Under the pieces are notes generated by a model. It was not told the origin of the DNA. It made no database searches and saw only the letters and a program-made list of their open reading frames with translations. Of a DNA stretch of 64,000 nucleotides, positions 16,081 through 25,874 are shown piece by piece. How positions within the stretch are numbered: position 1 is the stretch's first letter; each line of letters starts with the position of its first letter. The translations under genes and the position numbers were made by a program. Location of the stretch: assembly GCA_041862635.1 (NCBI GenBank), contig JBGVTO010000314.1:1-64000 (forward strand). The letters are read 5' to 3'. The DNA is from NIOZ-UU13 sp041862635 (GTDB lineage: Bacteria > Planctomycetota > Phycisphaerae > Sedimentisphaerales > Anaerobacaceae).

Positions 16081-16473
16081 TTACCGGGTCGGCTCTTTGC
16101 TTTTTCTCCCGTAGTCATCTTCATAGCGATACTGGTCTTCAGCCTCCCATTGGCCAAAAGACACCACGAGTATACGGAAGGGCTTGTCCTCGGCCCAAAA
16201 CCTGTGCTTGACGCCAGGAAGAATGAGGAACTCATCGTGGGTATTGGGGTGATGGATTTGCCCATCCAGTTCCAGATAGGCGCCGTCATCAAGAAAATGG
16301 AAAAGCTCGTATCTGATTTGGTGTGAATGCAAGCTGGCACGTTCGCCGGGACGAACGAAGGTCAGGTCAACCGAGCACTCCTGATTGCGAACCACCATAT
16401 AAACATCGCCCCAGGGCCGCTCCGACTTGATTGTCTGTTTTCCGTGCCGAGGGTCGACGTCGGAAGTTTTCAT
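16081..16473 (-). CDS. cupin, mannose-6-phosphate isomerase type II-like
   Basis: A 130-residue single-domain cupin. RPWGDVYMVV starts the domain. VRPGERASLHSHQIRYELFHF (cupin motif 1 with metal-binding His and Glu) and LPGVKHRFW (motif 2 His) follow. The ending VSFGQWEAEDQYRYEDDYGR closely follows the C-terminal phosphomannose isomerase domain of ManC-type enzymes. It lies 4 bp downstream of ftsW and is likely cotranscribed. A role in sugar nucleotide or mannose metabolism is inferred from family only. Confidence 0.88.
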   Translation of the reverse strand: MKTSDVDPRHGKQTIKSERPWGDVYMVVRNQECSVDLTFVRPGERASLHSHQIRYELFHFLDDGAYLELDGQIHHPNTHDEFLILPGVKHRFWAEDKPFRILVVSFGQWEAEDQYRYEDDYGRKSKEPTR

Positions 16474-16477
16474 AATG

Positions 16478-17659
16478 TTATTCCGGTTGGTCAGGCTTTG
16501 AGGTAGATTGCTTGGCGATGTTCAGTAACACACCGACCGCAGCGGATGAGAGTAGCATACTCGTTCCGCCGGCACTTACAAACGGCAAAGGCAGGCCTTT
16601 TGTCGGCAGAACAACCGTTACAACCCCGATATTAAGTGCCGCTTGAATTGCGATTGTCAGAACAATGCCGCCGGCCAGAAGCTGGCCGAAGCGGTCTTTA
16701 CAGCGAACGACCACTAAAATCCCCAGCCAGACAAACACGATAAACAATCCAATAACCGCTGCGTTTCCAACGAAGCCGAGCTCTTCGCCGATAATTGCAA
16801 AAATAAAATCGGTAGTATCCTCCGGCAGATGTCCGTACTTGCAGATTCCCTTACCTAATCCTTTTCCCCACAGCCCGCCGGAACCGAGGGCAATCAGCGA
16901 CTGGCTCGGCTGATAATTAATCGAATCGGCCCATTTATCAGGATTCAGGAAAGCGATAATCCGCTGCATTCGGGAGGGAGATTGTTTTATCGCTATGTAA
17001 AAGGCCATGGCGGCAAACGGCAGGGGCGGTAAGATGTGCCACAGACTTACGTCGCCGATGATTAATATCAGAAAGGCCAAAAGCGATATAAGCGCTGCCG
17101 TGCCGAAATCTTCAACGATTATAAGTATAACGACCAGACCGACAACCGAGCAGATGGGGACGAACCTTTTCCAGTAAAGCCTGATTTCGGCGCCGAATTT
17201 ATCGCATACGGCTGCTAAGAAGAAGACAATTACCCATTTCGCCAGCTCAGAGGGCTGAAAACTTACGCTTATGGGGCCAAGGGGGATTTTTAGCCAGCGA
17301 TAGTGCTGGTTTATCTTCGGAACTAATCGCGGTAAAAACGGATAAAATCGCTGTGATAAAACGATTATAAGCAGCACTATACTAACAACTAACAGATAGC
17401 TGATTGGTGATTTTAACCAGCCGCCCGACAGGCTGAGTCTGCGATAATTGAAGGCAGAGACGGCGTACATAATCAAACAGGCCAGAGGGAAAAACAAAAG
17501 TTGGCGCAGGCCGGGGTAGTCGTAAAATCTCTGTAAATCAAACTCCTGACCGACATTGGCACTGGCCGAGAACACAAAGACCGTACCGATGGCCATCAAA
17601 ACAACAATGACCATTGCGATGCAGTCGGCGACCGGATTGTCACTTGATGCGGTAATCAT
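16478..17659 (-). CDS. ftsW: FtsW/RodA/SpoVE-family peptidoglycan glycosyltransferase
   Basis: An integral membrane SEDS protein that polymerises lipid II, paired with a class B PBP. The 393 residues carry about 10 membrane segments. Family landmarks are FVFSASA in the first helix, KIPLGPISVSFQPSELAKW (the P-S-E motif), GLGKGICKYGHLPEDTTDFIFAIIGEELGF and GLPLPFVSAGGTSML near the end. FtsW rather than RodA is favoured because of the KYGHLPE-TDFIFA segment and C-terminal signature, but the two are hard to separate. It is away from any mur cluster; murG is 33 kb downstream. Confidence 0.93.
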   Translation of the reverse strand: MITASSDNPVADCIAMVIVVLMAIGTVFVFSASANVGQEFDLQRFYDYPGLRQLLFFPLACLIMYAVSAFNYRRLSLSGGWLKSPISYLLVVSIVLLIIVLSQRFYPFLPRLVPKINQHYRWLKIPLGPISVSFQPSELAKWVIVFFLAAVCDKFGAEIRLYWKRFVPICSVVGLVVILIIVEDFGTAALISLLAFLILIIGDVSLWHILPPLPFAAMAFYIAIKQSPSRMQRIIAFLNPDKWADSINYQPSQSLIALGSGGLWGKGLGKGICKYGHLPEDTTDFIFAIIGEELGFVGNAAVIGLFIVFVWLGILVVVRCKDRFGQLLAGGIVLTIAIQAALNIGVVTVVLPTKGLPLPFVSAGGTSMLLSSAAVGVLLNIAKQSTSKPDQPE

Positions 17660-18064
17660 TGAATTTCTTTGTGCTCAGAGAAAAAACCGTTTTTTCCAGG
17701 CGGCTCAAATTTAGCCTGCTTAACTTTATCTTCGGCTTTCTTCGACTGATAACAATAAAAATTATTTGGCGATAAAAAGAATAAGTCCCAACAAGGTTAT
17801 CTGGTTATTAGGAAACCAGGATGTATAATATCGGAGTATCAGGATAACAGGAGGCGAATCAGGAAAAGACAAATTTATGCTGTGCATTTTTCCTGATAAC
17901 CGCTCATCACCCAGCCGTTGACACATATTTGTTATTTACATTTTCGATTTATTACTTACTATTGTTATTTGTTATGGCAAACCGCCGGCTTTATAAAAGT
18001 TACGTGTACCTTTTTGACTCGGAGCATAAAAATAGTCAATAATAAATAGTCAAGGGGAGCGATT
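17660..18064. other. intergenic region between divergent genes; no gene seen
   Basis: 405 bp between ftsW (minus) and a sulfatase (plus). It contains an ATCAGG/CCTGAT repeat cluster and, near the sulfatase start, a direct repeat AATAGTCAA around 18031-18051 just upstream of the GGGGAG ribosome-binding site. Confidence 0.5.
17794..17900. repeat. degenerate ATCAGG/CCTGAT repeat cluster, second copy
   Basis: Same composition as the cluster at 10551-10698, with GGTTATCTGG, AAACCAGG, GTATCAGGATAACAGG and TTTCCTGATAAC. It lies in a divergent intergenic region, so it is not restricted to 3' ends. Confidence 0.65.
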
Positions 18065-19510
18065 ATGGGCAAACAAACGAGAAGAGAGTTTCTTAAGATA
18101 ACGGGTTTAGCAGCCGCTTCTGCTGGGGCGTCGTCAATATTGCCGAGCTGTGAGAGTTTAGGCCGACAAACCGCTGAAGGAGCAAAACGTCCGAATATCA
18201 TTTTCATCCTTGCCGACGATTTGGGCTACGGGGATGTCGGCTGCTTCGGCCAAAAGACAATCCAAACACCGAATATAGACAGAATGGCGGCAGAGGGAAT
18301 GCGCTTTACCGACCACTATGCCGGCAGCACGGTTTGTGCGCCGTCGAGATGTGCGTTGATGACCGGCCAGCATACGGGGCATTGTCTTGTCCGCGGCAAT
18401 GCGAGGGTGCCGCTGCGGCCTGAGGACATTACCGTTGCCGAGCTGCTTAAGGAGGCCGGCTACGCCACCGGTATCATCGGCAAGTGGGGTCTGGGCGAAG
18501 CCGACAGCACAGGCATACCAAACAGGCAGGGCTTCGATTACTGGTTCGGCTATCTCAACCAGAGACACGCCCACAACTACTACCCCAAATATCTGTGGCG
18601 CAACGAAGAACAGGTCGAGCTTACAAACGAGGTCAATCACATCATCGGCGGACGTGACTGCTCTCCGGGCGGCGTCGCGACCAAACGTGTTGAGTATTCG
18701 CACGATTTGGTTGCCGATGAGGCCTTGGATTTTGTTGAGAAGAACAAAGACAAACCTTTCTTTTTGTATCTGGCTTTTACGATTCCGCATGCCAACAACG
18801 AGGCCGGGCAGGAAGGTATGGAAGTGCCCTCGCTCGAACCCTACGCCGACAGGGATTGGCCTGAGCCCCAGAAAGGCCACGCCGCAATGATAACACGGAT
18901 GGACCGTGACATCGGCAGGCTGATGGCAAAGCTCAAGACACTTGGCCTGGATGAAAATACGTTTGTTTTCTTCTCCAGCGACAACGGCCCGCACAAAGAA
19001 GGCGGGGCAGACCCGGATTTCTTTAACAGCTCCGGCCCGCTGCGCGGTTACAAACGTGCCTTATACGAAGGCGGCATTCGCGTCCCAACGATTGCACGCT
19101 GGCCGGGCAAAATAAAAGCCGGCTCGATTACCGGCCACATCTCGGCCTTCTGGGATTTCCTCCCGACCTGTTGTGACCTGGCGGGTATAGAGAGTCCCGA
19201 AGGCATTGACGGTATCTCTATGCTTCCAACACTTCTGTGCCAGGGCCGGAGCCAGAAAAAGCATGAGTTTCTTTACTGGGAATTCCACGAGCAGGGCAAA
19301 AGGCAGGCTGTCCGCATGGGCGACTGGAAGGGCGTCCGCCAGAACGTAGCAAAGAACCCCAACGGCCCGATAGAGCTTTACAACCTGAAGAACGACATCG
19401 GTGAACGGCACAACATCGCCGGCTGGTATCATGAAATCGTCACAAAGATTGAAAGATATATGAAGTCCGCGCGGACACCTTCTGAGAACTGGCCGCTACC
19501 GGGACAGTAA
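18065..19510 (+). CDS. Tat-exported sulfatase (arylsulfatase family)
   Basis: Alkaline-phosphatase-superfamily hydrolase that removes sulfate esters, probably from polysaccharides, outside the cytoplasm. The 481 residues start with a twin-arginine signal (TRREFLK, 5-11) and a hydrophobic Ala-rich stretch; a lipobox-like cysteine (PSC, 29) suggests lipid anchoring is possible. IIFILADDLGYGD (metal-binding Asp51-Asp52) and VCAPSRCALMTG carry the C-x-P-S-R formylglycine site at Cys91, which needs a maturase not seen here. FFSSDNGPH and IARWPGK are later family motifs. A GGGGAG box precedes the ATG. It is upstream of a Tat-exported amidohydrolase on the same strand. Confidence 0.96.
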   Translation: MGKQTRREFLKITGLAAASAGASSILPSCESLGRQTAEGAKRPNIIFILADDLGYGDVGCFGQKTIQTPNIDRMAAEGMRFTDHYAGSTVCAPSRCALMTGQHTGHCLVRGNARVPLRPEDITVAELLKEAGYATGIIGKWGLGEADSTGIPNRQGFDYWFGYLNQRHAHNYYPKYLWRNEEQVELTNEVNHIIGGRDCSPGGVATKRVEYSHDLVADEALDFVEKNKDKPFFLYLAFTIPHANNEAGQEGMEVPSLEPYADRDWPEPQKGHAAMITRMDRDIGRLMAKLKTLGLDENTFVFFSSDNGPHKEGGADPDFFNSSGPLRGYKRALYEGGIRVPTIARWPGKIKAGSITGHISAFWDFLPTCCDLAGIESPEGIDGISMLPTLLCQGRSQKKHEFLYWEFHEQGKRQAVRMGDWKGVRQNVAKNPNGPIELYNLKNDIGERHNIAGWYHEIVTKIERYMKSARTPSENWPLPGQ

Positions 19511-19651
19511 TATCTCGTGGCAGCTTGCTGAAAAAATTTGACCTTTTGACCCTGACCGTAGGGGCAGCGAAGTGAAGAATCTCACTTCGTCATTCGATAT
19601 TTCTTGTTCGATACCGAAGGTTCGCTTACGGCGAATTCGATATTTCTTAAG

Positions 19652-19690
19652 GTCATTGCGAGCGAGGCGAAGCCAAGCGCGGCAATCTCG
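19652..19690. repeat. dispersed repeat fragment (GTCATTGCGAGCGAGGCGAAG type)
   Basis: A copy of the common GTCATTGCGAGC...GGCAATCTC palindromic repeat. It lies in the 235-bp gap between the sulfatase and amidohydrolase genes, with AT-rich TTCGATATTTCTT direct repeats (about 19593 and 19635) just before it. Confidence 0.7.
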
Positions 19691-19745
19691 TTTTGAATTT
19701 AAATTTTTGTTAATTCGTGCTTGTTTAGGATTTAAGGAAAATATC

Positions 19746-20579
19746 ATGAACCGACGCGACTTTTTCAAAGGCATTCTTCTAAGTGGTTCCCTGTCCTTAG
19801 CCGGGCCTGTCCACACAGCCCGCACTCAGGATTCGGAACGCCCGAAGGTGATCGATGCCCACTGCCATGCTGGCAGGGGTATTAACTACGCCAAAAATGA
19901 CCCGACGAGCGACCCGTGGACTACATACAACGACCCCCAGTGGACCCTGAGTCGGGCCCAGGAGGCGGGAATTACTCAGACAATCATCTTCCCAATCAAC
20001 AACGCAACCTACCGCAAGGCCAATGAGGAGATTGCCTCTTACGTTCGGCGTTGGCCCGACAAGTTCATTGGTTTCGCCAAGCATGACTCCAGGACCGAAG
20101 CAGGCAAAATCCGAGAAATGCTGCGGCGCGAAGTCCATGAGCTTGGTCTCAGAGGGTTAAAACTCCACGGCGTACCAACGAAGGAGATGACCGAATCAGC
20201 CGCCGAGTTGAGAATCCCCATCCTCTTCCACCCGCCGAATGTTAGTGACAGCCTTGAGGTGGTTCAGTCTTATCCTGAGGTCTCTTTCATCCTGGCCCAT
20301 CTCGGAAGCTTCGCCTCACGCAGTTGGACCGAGCATGTTCGTGCCATTGAGGCATCAAAGCGGCTTGCGAACCTTTACCTGGACACCTCCTCCGTGGTCT
20401 TCTTCACGTATCTTGAGCGTGCCGCACGCGAGCTCCCGCCGGAAAAGCTCATCTTCGGCTCGGATGGCCCGCTCGTGGACTCAAGGGTCGAGCTTTATAA
20501 AATCAGTCTGCTCAGATTACCAAAGGATAAAGAGCGGCTCATTCTCGCCGGCAATATCACCCGCCTCCTCAGTGGGTGA
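19746..20579 (+). CDS. Tat-exported amidohydrolase family protein (amidohydro_2-like)
   Basis: A 277-residue metal-dependent TIM-barrel hydrolase or decarboxylase-like protein. NRRDFFKG at the N-terminus with a hydrophobic core is a Tat-type signal. IDAHCHAG gives the H-x-H metal motif. LRGLKLHGVPT, IPILFHPPN, VSFILAHLGS and LIFGSDGPL (metal Asp) follow in family order, and NITRLLSG is the usual C-terminus. Start chosen at ATG 19746, because upstream in-frame sequence runs through a dispersed repeat. Substrate unknown. The sulfatase neighbour suggests processing of sugar-derived or aromatic substituents, which is inference. Confidence 0.9.
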   Translation: MNRRDFFKGILLSGSLSLAGPVHTARTQDSERPKVIDAHCHAGRGINYAKNDPTSDPWTTYNDPQWTLSRAQEAGITQTIIFPINNATYRKANEEIASYVRRWPDKFIGFAKHDSRTEAGKIREMLRREVHELGLRGLKLHGVPTKEMTESAAELRIPILFHPPNVSDSLEVVQSYPEVSFILAHLGSFASRSWTEHVRAIEASKRLANLYLDTSSVVFFTYLERAARELPPEKLIFGSDGPLVDSRVELYKISLLRLPKDKERLILAGNITRLLSG

Positions 20580-20949
20580 TATTGAGAAAGGAACGCGTCT
20601 CTTTCTTTGATAGACCGTTGCTCTGTTGAAAACGTGTAAAACTCATCATTCTGCTTGTCCCGTACTAATTCTGCTTTGAATTAGTGCGGGAAACGAAGCG
20701 CAGTGGGGTCGTTTAGCCGTCGCCGGCACGGCGACGTTATACGCAATACGCATCACGCAATACGAAAACGTCATTCCTTGTTTACCCCGTGAGATAGCAA
20801 AGTTTATCTCACCGGGGGCAATCTCTAAAGCAAGAACGGGGATTGCGCAAGCACGGGTGCGAAGCCCCCTGCCTCGTTTTGCGAGAAACGAGGGGGCAAG
20901 CAAAACGGCCGGACTTAACAAGGCGATATGAAAGAAATTTCTAAGGGGG
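20580..20949. repeat. intergenic cluster of hairpins and dispersed repeats
   Basis: No gene is seen in this stretch. Several palindromes are present: CCCGTACTAATTC with GAATTAGTGCGGG (20659-20690), CGTCGCCG with CGGCGACG (20718-20736), an ACGCAATACG direct repeat around 20740-20764, and GCCCCC...TCGTTT with AAACGAGGGGGC (20864-20897). Pieces resemble the CATTCC/GGCAATCTC dispersed family. The first hairpin could end the amidohydrolase transcript, but lacks a U-tract. Confidence 0.6.
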
Positions 20950-20978
20950 TTGACATATTTAGTCTGGGCCAATATATT
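20950..20978 (+). promoter_or_regulatory. strong sigma70-like promoter for ppdK
   Basis: TTGACA (20950-20955), a 17-nt spacer and TATATT (20973-20978) match the consensus closely. The ppdK start lies 122 bp downstream, implying a 5' UTR of about 115 nt. Confidence 0.8.
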
Positions 20979-21100
20979 ATTCCATCTTATTTTCCCATAG
21001 AAGTTTACTGGGTGGATGTGTCAAGACAGTGGAAATAAATCCTGTTATTGAGGATTATTTTAGATGTTAAACTTAACTATAAAATAGGAGAATTTTAAGA

Positions 21101-23806
21101 ATGGCAGAAAAAAGAGTGTATTTTTTCGGCGGCGGTAAAGCCGAGGGCAACACAAAGATGAAACAGATTTTGGGAGGTAAAGGTGCAGATTTGGCTGAGA
21201 TGACCAATCTTGGCGTGCCGGTTCCGCCGGGCTTTACCATTGGTACGAAGGTTTGCAGAGAATATTACAATTCCGGCGGCAAATGGCCGAGCGGACTTGA
21301 TAAGGAGGTTGATAAAAATCTTGCCAAGCTCGAAAAAGCAATGAACGACAGGCTCGGCGACCCAAACAAACCGCTGCTCGTCAGCGTAAGAAGCGGAGCG
21401 GCCGTATCGATGCCTGGGATGATGGACACTGTCCTTAACTTAGGGCTGAACGACGATGTGATTGAAGGCATAATTAAAAAGACCAAGAATCCGCGATTTG
21501 CATACGATATTTATCGTCGGTTTATCGATATGTTCGGTAACGTTGTGATGGGATGCGACCATGAGCACTTTGAAGAGGTAATTCACGCAGCCAAGAAAAA
21601 AGCTAAAGTCAATCTTGATAACGAGCTAAGTGCGGAGCAGTTAAAAGAGGTTGTCGATAAATACAAGAGCGTTTACAAAAAACATGTCGGCGAATTGTTT
21701 CCGCAGGATGGCAAAGTCCAGTTAAAACATTCCATCGATGCCGTGTTCGGTTCGTGGATGACGCCGAGGGCGGTGAGGTATCGTGAGCTCAATAATATTA
21801 CGGGTCTTCTTGGGACGGCGGTGAACGTTCAGGCAATGGTCTTCGGCAATATGGGTGAGGACTGCGGGACGGGTGTTTGCTTTACGCGTAATCCAAGTAC
21901 CGGCAAAAAGGAATTCTACGGTGAGTTCCTGATGAACGCACAGGGTGAGGACGTCGTGGCCGGCATCAGGACCCCGATAGAATTGAAGAAATTAAACAAG
22001 ATTATGCCGAAGGCTTATAAACAGCTTACCGGACTGATGAGCCGGCTGGAGAAGCACTACAAAGATATACAGGATATGGAATTCACCATCCAAAACAAGG
22101 TGCTTTATATTCTCCAGACGCGAACGGGCAAGCGGACGGCTGAGGCTGCGGTTAAAATAGCTGTCGATATGGTTCAGGAAAAACTCATTTCCAAAAAAGA
22201 AGCGGTCAACCGTGTGACGCCGGAGCAGTTGGATCGCCTGCTGCATCCACACTTTGACCCGAAAGCCAAGCGCAATGTGATAGCAAAGGGGCTTCCGGCA
22301 TCGCCGGGTGCTGCGGTTGGACAGGTTATATTTACCGCTGATACCGCAGAGGCGTGGAATGAAAAGGGCAAGAAGGTCATCCTTGTTCGGATTGAGACCA
22401 GTCCTGAAGATATTGGTGGTATGGACGCGGCGGTGGGCATTTTGACGGCCCGGGGCGGTATGACAAGCCACGCAGCGGTTGTCGCACGCGGTATGGGTAA
22501 GTGCTGTGTGGCGGGTGTCGGTGCACTGCATATAAATTATAAGGCGAAGAAACTCACGGTTGGTAAGCTGATGCTTAAAGAAGGAGATTGGATTAGTCTG
22601 GACGGCTCGACGGGTGAGGTCATGACGGGACAACTGGCTACGGTAGAGCCGACAATGAGCGGAGACTTCGGTAAGTTTATGAAGATTTGTGACCAGATTC
22701 GCAAACTTGGAGTTCGCACAAATGCTGATACGCCGGGCGATGCAAAGCGGGCAAGAGACTTTGGCGCTGAGGGTATCGGGCTTTGCAGGACCGAGCATAT
22801 GTTCTTCGAGGGCGAGCGGATTTGGCCCGTGCGGCAGATGATTCTGGCCGCCGATGATTATGCTCTTATGCTTGAGAAGATTGGTGCAGCCGAGACCGCT
22901 AAAGAGAAAAAGGCTATCAAGAAGGAATATGCCGTCGTCAAAAAGCAGTTTGAAGGGGCGTTGAAGAAGCTGCTGCCTTACCAGCGGAGTGATTTCGAGG
23001 GTATATTCAAGGCGATGGCCGGTCTTCCGGTTACGGTTCGATTGCTTGACCCGCCGCTGCATGAGTTTCTGCCGCAGGACAAAGCAAGCCAGGACGAGAT
23101 GGCCAAGCGGCTTGGAGTCAAGCCGGCTGTTATCAAGGCGAAGGTCGAGCAGCTGCATGAGTTTAACCCAATGCTGGGACATCGCGGGTGCCGGTTGGCG
23201 GTAACATATCCTGCGATTTACCGTATGCAGACAAGGGCGATAATCGAGGCGGCTCTGAAGGTCCAAAAGGCCGGTAAGGTTGTTCTGCCTGAGATTATGA
23301 TTCCATTGGCCGGGGCAGCTTCAGAGCTGAAGCAGGTCAAGGATGAAATTATCGACGAAATCAAGATGGTCTTTAAAGAAAAGAAGGCCAAGATTGCCTA
23401 TATGATTGGGACGATGATTGAGGTGCCCAGGGCGGCGCTAACTGCCGATGAAATAGCTAAAGAGGCGCAGTTCTTCAGTTTCGGGACGAATGACCTGACG
23501 CAGATGACGATGGGCTTTTCGCGGGATGACGCAGGGAAGTTCTTAGGGGAATATGTCGGAAAGAATATCTATACGGCGGACCCGTTCCAGATACTCGACC
23601 AGGACGGCGTTGGGAAATTAGTGGAGATGGGGACAAAGCTCGGCAGAAAGACCAGAAAGAAATTAAAGGTCGGTATCTGCGGCGAGCACGGCGGTGAGCC
23701 GAACAGTATTGACTTCTGCCATCGGGTCGGGATGAATTATGTCTCGTGTTCGCCGTTTAGGGTGCCGATTGCGCGGCTGGCGGCGGCGCAGGCGGCGGTG
23801 AGATAA
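21101..23806 (+). CDS. ppdK: pyruvate, phosphate dikinase
   Basis: Interconverts pyruvate, ATP and phosphate with PEP, AMP and PPi; in anaerobes it often serves ATP-efficient glycolysis. The 901 residues match the family. The N-terminal ATP-grasp-like domain (GGKGADLAEM, SVRSGAAVSMPGMMDT) is followed by the swivelling domain with GGMTSHAAVVARGMGK (phospho-His457) and the C-terminal PEP-binding barrel (RTEHMFF, LGHRGCRL, FSFGTNDLTQ, ICGEHGG). No deletions are seen. AGGAG precedes the ATG, and a strong promoter lies upstream. It stands alone as a transcription unit. Confidence 0.99.
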   Translation: MAEKRVYFFGGGKAEGNTKMKQILGGKGADLAEMTNLGVPVPPGFTIGTKVCREYYNSGGKWPSGLDKEVDKNLAKLEKAMNDRLGDPNKPLLVSVRSGAAVSMPGMMDTVLNLGLNDDVIEGIIKKTKNPRFAYDIYRRFIDMFGNVVMGCDHEHFEEVIHAAKKKAKVNLDNELSAEQLKEVVDKYKSVYKKHVGELFPQDGKVQLKHSIDAVFGSWMTPRAVRYRELNNITGLLGTAVNVQAMVFGNMGEDCGTGVCFTRNPSTGKKEFYGEFLMNAQGEDVVAGIRTPIELKKLNKIMPKAYKQLTGLMSRLEKHYKDIQDMEFTIQNKVLYILQTRTGKRTAEAAVKIAVDMVQEKLISKKEAVNRVTPEQLDRLLHPHFDPKAKRNVIAKGLPASPGAAVGQVIFTADTAEAWNEKGKKVILVRIETSPEDIGGMDAAVGILTARGGMTSHAAVVARGMGKCCVAGVGALHINYKAKKLTVGKLMLKEGDWISLDGSTGEVMTGQLATVEPTMSGDFGKFMKICDQIRKLGVRTNADTPGDAKRARDFGAEGIGLCRTEHMFFEGERIWPVRQMILAADDYALMLEKIGAAETAKEKKAIKKEYAVVKKQFEGALKKLLPYQRSDFEGIFKAMAGLPVTVRLLDPPLHEFLPQDKASQDEMAKRLGVKPAVIKAKVEQLHEFNPMLGHRGCRLAVTYPAIYRMQTRAIIEAALKVQKAGKVVLPEIMIPLAGAASELKQVKDEIIDEIKMVFKEKKAKIAYMIGTMIEVPRAALTADEIAKEAQFFSFGTNDLTQMTMGFSRDDAGKFLGEYVGKNIYTADPFQILDQDGVGKLVEMGTKLGRKTRKKLKVGICGEHGGEPNSIDFCHRVGMNYVSCSPFRVPIARLAAAQAAVR

Positions 23807-24320
23807 CAGAGGACAGACGACGGAGGACAGACAACGGAAGGTGGATTAGTTAATTGGTTAATGGGTTAATTATTTAATTGGGGAGAGCCGCCGAATCGCT
23901 TATGGCGGACAGCGGTTAACCGGGAAATGGGCTTCAGATTCCTGTGGGGTCTGAAGCCCATCCTAATTTGACTGGAGGCGGAAGAAAGAAGAAAGAGGAC
24001 GGACGACAGAAGACGCAAGCCGGAGCATGCAGCGGTTGATATTTTTGGCCGGTTTGGCGATGGGTTTTTTGAGCTATCTACAGTCACGCTGCAAAGATAT
24101 TCACCAGCGAATAAATGATCATCTTCGATATTCAAGACAGCCAAACCTGCCTCAAAAATGGGTCATCGCGAGTCTATCGGACTTGACACCAGCAGTTCTC
24201 CTCACTATAATTGCCCTTTGAAGTCTAAGATAACAAAAGACTTACGATGTTATTTGTAAATCGAGGGTAACGGGATAGACGGATACAGCAGTTCTAAAAT
24301 CGTCCACCCAACCGTGTTAT
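23807..24320. other. intergenic region between ppdK and guaA, no convincing gene
   Basis: 514 bp. It begins with purine-rich GGAGGACAGA repeats and TTAATTGG direct repeats, then a strong hairpin. Open frames of 64 and 92 codons on the two strands lack family features. No guaA leader riboswitch was recognised. Confidence 0.5.
23927..23961 (+). terminator. terminator-like hairpin after ppdK
   Basis: A perfect 12-bp stem ATGGGCTTCAGA (23927-23938) with TCTGAAGCCCAT (23950-23961) and an 11-nt loop, 120 bp after ppdK. Only a weak T-run (CCTAATTTG) follows, so termination is plausible but not strongly supported. Confidence 0.5.
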
Positions 24321-25874
24321 ATGAGCCGAGAAATAATCGCCATCCTGGACTTTGGCAGCCAGTACGGTCAACTGATAGCACGCAGGGTTCGCGAACAGAA
24401 TGTATATTCCCAAATTTGCCGGGCGGATATAACAGCAGAGGCATTATCACGACTGGGTGTCAAGGGGTTGATATTGTCCGGCGGGCCCGCAAGTGTCTAT
24501 GATAAAAATGCACCAAAATGTGATGAGAAAATCTTTGAATTGGGCGTGCCTATTTTGGGCATCTGCTACGGAATGCAGTTAGGCTGTCAGATTTTAGGTG
24601 CAAAAATTGTTGCCGCACAAAGACGTGAGTACGGGCGAACAACTTTGTCCATTCTTGATAAGAGCGACTTGTTTGCGAATCTGCCGGATTCAATCACGGC
24701 CTGGGCCAGCCACGGCGACCAGCTCGCCCCCGCAAGTATCAAGCGGGGGGATGATTTCGTCAAATTAGCAACTACCGATACCTGCCCATTTGCTGCAGTA
24801 AAGCACAAAAAAGGAAAATTTTTCGGTGTTCAGTTCCACCCTGAGGTTTCACATACCCCCAAAGGAACGCGGATTTTGAAAAACTTCCTGTACGATATCT
24901 GCGGCTGCAGGGGCGACTGGAAAATGAGTGATTTTGTCAGTGAGACTGTAGAAGCGGTTCGCTGTCAGGCTGGCGAGGCCAAAGTGATATGCGGGCTGAG
25001 CGGCGGCGTTGATTCGTCCGTTGTGGCTTCGTTGGTTCATAAGGCGATAGGCGACCAGCTTGTCTGTATTTTCGTTGATAACGGATTGCTGCGAAAGAAC
25101 GAACGCGAAAATGTCGTATCGACCTTCCGGAATCATTTTCATATGGATTTGCGGGTTGTTGATTGGTCCCGGCAGTTTTTGGAAGGTTTGGCCGGTGTGA
25201 CCGACCCCCAGCAAAAACGAAAGATTATCGGCTCTGAGTTTATCAAGGCTTTTGAATCGCAGGCTCTGAAGATTCCGAATGCCAGGTTTCTGGCCCAGGG
25301 AACGCTGTATCCTGATGTTATCGAATCAGGGTCGAAGGATGGTAATTCCGCTGCAAATATAAAGCTGCATCACAATGTAGGAGGGCTGCCGGCCGAGATG
25401 GACTTTGAGCTGATTGAGCCGTTGCGGGATTTGTTTAAGGATGAGGTGCGGGTCGTCGGCGAATATCTCGGACTGCCGGAGGATATCGTTTGGCGCCATC
25501 CTTTCCCCGGACCAGGTCTGGCCGTCAGGGTAGTTGGAGAGGTTACACCCAAACGGCTGGAAATTCTCCGGGCCGCTGATGAAATCTTAATAGACGAAAT
25601 AAAATCGGCGAGATTGTACAGAAAGATATCACAGGCCCTAGCCGTGCTGATACCTGTTTTAACGGTCGGGGTAATGGGTGACGAACGAAGCTATGAGAAC
25701 GTCATTGCTATTCGTGCTATTGAGACCGCTGATTTTATGACCGCTGATTTTTCGCAAATCCCTTACGAGGTGCTGGGCATCATATCCAGCAGGATTATAA
25801 ATGAGGTCAGGGGTGTCAATCGGGTCGTTTATGATATATCCAGCAAGCCGCCGGCAACAATTGAATGGGAATAG
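24321..25874 (+). CDS. guaA: GMP synthase (glutamine-hydrolysing)
   Basis: Converts XMP to GMP using glutamine-derived ammonia. The 517 residues are complete. The class I glutaminase domain has ILDFGSQYGQLIARR, GICYGMQLGCQ (nucleophile Cys82) and FHPEVSHT. The ATP-pyrophosphatase domain has GLSGGVDSSVVASL, and the C-terminal dimerisation domain ends in the invariant KPPATIEWE. A 103-bp inverted-repeat element begins on the very next base after the TAG stop, but the protein is intact. Confidence 0.99.
   Translation: MSREIIAILDFGSQYGQLIARRVREQNVYSQICRADITAEALSRLGVKGLILSGGPASVYDKNAPKCDEKIFELGVPILGICYGMQLGCQILGAKIVAAQRREYGRTTLSILDKSDLFANLPDSITAWASHGDQLAPASIKRGDDFVKLATTDTCPFAAVKHKKGKFFGVQFHPEVSHTPKGTRILKNFLYDICGCRGDWKMSDFVSETVEAVRCQAGEAKVICGLSGGVDSSVVASLVHKAIGDQLVCIFVDNGLLRKNERENVVSTFRNHFHMDLRVVDWSRQFLEGLAGVTDPQQKRKIIGSEFIKAFESQALKIPNARFLAQGTLYPDVIESGSKDGNSAANIKLHHNVGGLPAEMDFELIEPLRDLFKDEVRVVGEYLGLPEDIVWRHPFPGPGLAVRVVGEVTPKRLEILRAADEILIDEIKSARLYRKISQALAVLIPVLTVGVMGDERSYENVIAIRAIETADFMTADFSQIPYEVLGIISSRIINEVRGVNRVVYDISSKPPATIEWE

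Noticed and set aside
18158..18994. 278-codon open frame antisense to the first sulfatase
   Set aside because: Complementary to a gene with clear catalytic motifs; no independent support.
21992..23266. 424-codon open frame antisense to ppdK
   Set aside because: It lies wholly inside the intact ppdK gene, has no family features and no ribosome-binding site.
24027..24221. 64-codon frame upstream of guaA
   Set aside because: No ribosome-binding site or family match; lies in repeat-rich intergenic DNA.
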